NCBI GenBank assembly: GCA_949358305.1
Contig: OX442314.1
Location: 32,979,608 to 33,043,607 of the forward strand
DNA: 64,000 nucleotides
Source of the DNA: Strigamia acuminata
Taxonomy: Eukaryota; Arthropoda; Chilopoda; Geophilomorpha; Linotaeniidae
Direction: 5' to 3'
Part shown: positions 60,758-64,000 of the stretch, piece after piece
How the letters are laid out: each line of letters begins with the position of its first letter
Numbering within the stretch: the stretch's first letter is position 1
Program-made: the position numbers and the translations under genes
The notes under the pieces: generated by a model
What the model saw: the letters and a program-made list of their open reading frames with translations, nothing else
The model's database searches: none
Told to the model about the DNA's origin: nothing

Positions 60758-63655
60758 ATGGCGACGCCAATGCAAATTGTGAAACGACAGCGAGGTCGAC
60801 CAAGCACTCAGAAACGAGCAGCGACGGTTTTGCCGGCTCTCGAGCCTGAAATGCTTGTGGAGAAAATTATTTCCGAGGAAATAACACCAGTTCCAGATCC
60901 GAAACAACTTAAGGATGCGGAAAATGAAGTTGCTAGAGCATTAAGCGCTTCAAGTGCGAGTTCTAACGAACAAGAACTCCCGCCACTTCCACTGGAGGAA
61001 GTGGAAAATACGTTACGAGAAATGGAAAGTGAATCGTCTCACGAATCCCCTCCTCGCATGACCATGCTGGATGCTTTGAGAAATCAAGCACGCCAGGATG
61101 GCGCCCAAATAACGGACGACATGACGGTGGAAGAGATTCATCGCGCCATGATACGACTTCACACTGACCGAGCCGTTTCAGATTTAAAATTTGAAATGGA
61201 ACGGAAAGAAGCAGAGCTTCAACAACAAAAAGCGGAGGTTGAGCTTCAACATATGGAACTCAATCGACAGAATGAGGAATTTCTAGCCCAAAAAGCTAGA
61301 GAATACAGATTAAAAGGTGAAGTGGAAGATCTTTCTAAAATGAATGTTAGAAATGAACTTTCAATTCGCTCACACCAAGAGGCGCGAAAACAACTCGAAC
61401 TTACTAAAAGCAAGTTGGAGTTAAAAAATAAAGAATTGATTGATTTGGCAGACCACTACCAACGTAATCACAATCAATTAGTGAGATATGCTGCTGAATT
61501 GGACACACGAGCCAAAACACAGCGTACTCGCGAAAGTCGAATAGCAAGGCACGAAGACGAGATTTTCCACTCGCTGGATCAACCCAGTACGAGCGGACAA
61601 GTCAAGTTTAGCAACCCTGCTGATCAATTACCACCCGTAGAAGCGGACAATCAACTAAGAGAGAATGAAATTCTCAGAGCTGATTTGTTGCGCGCTCAAG
61701 AAGAGCTTGCAGAAATGAAAGATCGTTTGCAAGCAAGGAACTACACGGAACAAATGGTACGACCTGAATTGGTAGCACCGACTGTTCCTATTTTGACTCC
61801 CGAAACAATAACAATATCTGTTGTTTCCGAGTTAAGTAGCCAATCTGGATTATCAAGTGATGACGACCAACGTTCGCGTCGTTGCCATCGCTCGAAAAGA
61901 AAACGTCCTTCAGATTCCGAGGAAAGGAGAGCTGATCGCAATCCGCTTCCTGGAAATCGAAATCCTATTTTTCATAACAGTGATCGACTGTTAGGAATGG
62001 TAGATGACCGAAATAGGCAGCATGAAACTGGTGTTCATGCTGCCCGAACGATGCCAATTGCTGCCCAACAGCAAGAATCGTCGAAAAGAAGTCGACGAGA
62101 CATAATTCCGTTACGCGAACCACCTGACGGACATGGAAGCCCACCAGGTGGGGGACAGTATAGGAGAAACCCGCCAGATGGAGGAAATCCAGATGGACAT
62201 GGAGATGGACCACCTGGAGGTGGACGCCGACCGCCAGACGATGACGGCGACCCACCCGACCCACCTGAAACACCACATTTTAACACGCCTTCAAATTCAC
62301 AATCTGATTCAAAGTCGGATTCTGATGTGAATGCGCAACAAGAACGCGATAATCGACATCGATCGCATCGACGTCGACATCGAGGCCATTCTTCACGGCA
62401 TAATACTCATTATTACACTGCTGAGGAAATTGATCGATTATTAGCTGATCGTCGATCTTCCGATCGATCTGACGCTACTGCCGATAATGCTGACATTGCA
62501 TTACGACAGAAAATTGCACAATACACTGCCAACAACTGGACTCACGATCTAGTTGATGAAAGAACTATTAGATGGGATCACATCAAACTCGCTTTATTCG
62601 ATGGAGAATGGGAAGCTGGATCCACTCTTTTAGATGAAGTTTTACGAATTTCAAGGTTGAATGGCATTGCTTGTCACACTGCTTTGAAAAGAGTAGTACC
62701 AAAAGCTCTTATAGACCGAGCTGAAAAATGGTTTTATTCAAAACAATTTCAAAATTGGAATCACTTTGTAGAGGAATTCATGACTGAATATGGAGAGTCA
62801 AGTGAAGACTTACTACAAATGTGGGATAATCTTTCTCAAAATAAAGGCGAAAGTCTTCGCTCTTATTTAAGAAGGACTGAGGATTTATTGGTCACTCTCC
62901 CTTATACGATGGGAGACGCAGCCATTGATCGTCAATTCCGTCGTGGATTGACAGATTATTCAAAAAATGTTCTACTTTCAGTACGAGCACCTTATCCGGG
63001 TGGTTTCGCTGAATTAGCCAAATTTATGCGAGCTAACCAGATAAGAATTGATGAAAATTATAAAGCTTATCTACCAGCTGATGAAAAAGTTGCGTACGCT
63101 AAGCGGCAGCAAAGGAGAAAGGAATTGGCAAAAGACACACGTTTTGCTAACACCCCTCTTTTGCAACCCCCAAAGCGAGGAGATTTTTTGGCAGAGACTG
63201 CTAAGGAATCTAAAAAGGGATCGGATGGGAAAAATCCACATCCAACCCCTAAAGCTCACTTAGCCGAAGTGACAGAAATGGAAACTGCTTCTGAACCAGA
63301 GAAATCTGACTCGGAACCAGAAAGTGAGGCTGCAGCTGCTTTATTAGCCCGTAATAACGCAGTAGCTCGAAAATTTGGACCAAAGATGGCGCCTAAAAAC
63401 GTTACTTTTGGTTCACCAAAAACAGACGCGCTCAGTAGATCGAAGTCGCTGACCCCTAAAAAGGATGAAGCCAAACGTTCAAGTTCGCCTTCACCAAAGG
63501 TCGCTAAATCGCCAGCTACTGATCCGTGTAACATCTGCAAAAAATTGGGACATTGGGCTAAAGAGTGTCCTGATAGGAAATCGAGCAAAGACAAGATTAT
63601 TGAGGAGTTCGAAAAATCGATGAAATCAATCGGCGAACTTCTAAAAAACTTGTAA
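60758..63655 (+). CDS. LTR retrotransposon Gag (965 residues)
   Basis: The frame from ATG 60758 starts MATPMQIVKRQRGR. A long coiled coil spans about residues 140-350 (heptad-rich Glu, Lys, Gln and Leu), followed by an RS-like segment and a Pro/Gly/Asp-rich linker (about 450-510). A helical capsid-like region comes next (about 590-780: WFYSKQFQNWNHFVEEFMTEYG...LRSYLRRTEDLL..LP). A single CCHC knuckle CNICKKLGHWAKEC lies at about 924-937. The Retrotran_gag-like pattern fits Ty3/gypsy-type Gag, but it is unusually long because of the coiled coil. It ends with TAA at 63653 immediately after a -1 slippery heptamer. Confidence 0.88.
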   Translation: MATPMQIVKRQRGRPSTQKRAATVLPALEPEMLVEKIISEEITPVPDPKQLKDAENEVARALSASSASSNEQELPPLPLEEVENTLREMESESSHESPPRMTMLDALRNQARQDGAQITDDMTVEEIHRAMIRLHTDRAVSDLKFEMERKEAELQQQKAEVELQHMELNRQNEEFLAQKAREYRLKGEVEDLSKMNVRNELSIRSHQEARKQLELTKSKLELKNKELIDLADHYQRNHNQLVRYAAELDTRAKTQRTRESRIARHEDEIFHSLDQPSTSGQVKFSNPADQLPPVEADNQLRENEILRADLLRAQEELAEMKDRLQARNYTEQMVRPELVAPTVPILTPETITISVVSELSSQSGLSSDDDQRSRRCHRSKRKRPSDSEERRADRNPLPGNRNPIFHNSDRLLGMVDDRNRQHETGVHAARTMPIAAQQQESSKRSRRDIIPLREPPDGHGSPPGGGQYRRNPPDGGNPDGHGDGPPGGGRRPPDDDGDPPDPPETPHFNTPSNSQSDSKSDSDVNAQQERDNRHRSHRRRHRGHSSRHNTHYYTAEEIDRLLADRRSSDRSDATADNADIALRQKIAQYTANNWTHDLVDERTIRWDHIKLALFDGEWEAGSTLLDEVLRISRLNGIACHTALKRVVPKALIDRAEKWFYSKQFQNWNHFVEEFMTEYGESSEDLLQMWDNLSQNKGESLRSYLRRTEDLLVTLPYTMGDAAIDRQFRRGLTDYSKNVLLSVRAPYPGGFAELAKFMRANQIRIDENYKAYLPADEKVAYAKRQQRRKELAKDTRFANTPLLQPPKRGDFLAETAKESKKGSDGKNPHPTPKAHLAEVTEMETASEPEKSDSEPESEAAAALLARNNAVARKFGPKMAPKNVTFGSPKTDALSRSKSLTPKKDEAKRSSSPSPKVAKSPATDPCNICKKLGHWAKECPDRKSSKDKIIEEFEKSMKSIGELLKNL
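63643..63649 (+). promoter_or_regulatory. Programmed -1 frameshift site A AAA AAC
   Basis: The heptamer is in the correct phase (gag codons CTA AAA AAC TTG TAA). The -1 frame is open from here to the window end, as required for Gag-Pol fusion. Confidence 0.8.
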
Positions 63656-64000
63656 GCGCGCATCCAGACGGTCTAGTGGATGTGACGCCTACCGCCTCGG
63701 AAGACAAACTAACACCATCTCAAATTTTAGATGATTTTTTAAATACTCAGATTAAATTAGAAATTGAAAATAATTTAGTATTTCCAAAAATTGATGTTTC
63801 CAGTTTAAGGCTTGTGCTACAAAATGAAAACATCACTGAAGAATTTTTTAAAGAAAAAGTTCAACAAATAAAAGTTGATTGGGAATCTAAAATAAAAGAT
63901 GCTGTTACTTTACTAGATGAAAAAGCTAGGCCAACACCTGAAATTGTCGAAAGGTCAGATAAAATTGATTTACCTGGTCTTGACGAATGCATTGAAAAAT
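63652..64000 (+). CDS. Start of Pol in the -1 frame (partial, runs off right edge)
   Basis: 116 codons without a stop in the -1 frame relative to Gag. The sequence is acidic and helical with no protease motif reached yet. It has no need for its own ATG if made by frameshifting. Confidence 0.65.

Overview
The window is eukaryotic and very probably from an arthropod. It has exons with GT-AG introns, AT-rich intergenic DNA, animal-type proteins and many LTR and DNA transposons. Two short interstitial arrays of the arthropod telomere unit (CCTAA/TTAGG) lie at 6076 and 12079. I cannot name the species.

Left part (1-30 kb) is a set of tandem, decaying segmental duplications. At the left edge an uninterrupted Ty3/gypsy Gag-Pol frame on the minus strand runs off the window, with one LTR (about 4207-4372). 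Unit A (4.37-9.86 kb) holds a Fic-domain gene, a dead YqaJ-type exonuclease, a CCTAA array and a dead SR-protein RRM. Unit B (10.09-21.66 kb) repeats these in more decayed form and continues into a TFIIB-like gene (15.9-17.8 kb) and an intact TBP-like gene (19.9-20.7 kb). Unit C (26.1-29.5 kb) holds a second, intact TFIIB-like frame and the 3' stub of a second TBP gene. A third TFIIB piece is at 23.7-24.5 kb. A 203-codon minus-strand gene (possibly FAM228-like) follows at 29.5-30.2 kb. Three hAT-type elements, one piggyBac-type MITE and one further MITE are dated by target-site duplications, and one of them has a paralogous empty site.

Right part (30-64 kb) is nested LTR retrotransposons. A Ty1/copia element (30668-47246, TSD ACTTC) lies in a P2X7-C-like exon. 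Its RNase H region is split by a 9.4-kb LTR element with 1.9-kb LTRs (36555-45954, TSD AAGT). A second copy of that 9.4-kb element, inverted (50849-60274, TSD CTTG), sits inside the LTR of another element. The body of that last element starts at 60670 with a tRNA-Pro-type primer site, a 965-codon Gag and a -1 slippery site into pol. The 9.4-kb elements encode no polymerase, only a 493-residue protein that I do not recognise.

The two most interesting signals are: (1) the linked, repeatedly duplicated TFIIB-like/TBP-like pair, with a TFIIB core that lacks the zinc ribbon and, in one copy, is joined to an unknown 314-residue N-terminal exon; and (2) an array of five bulged hairpins with a constant GAGC-tt-GCTC tip and covarying stems in the LTR at 50.75-60.39 kb, one of which was split at its tip by the 9.4-kb element.
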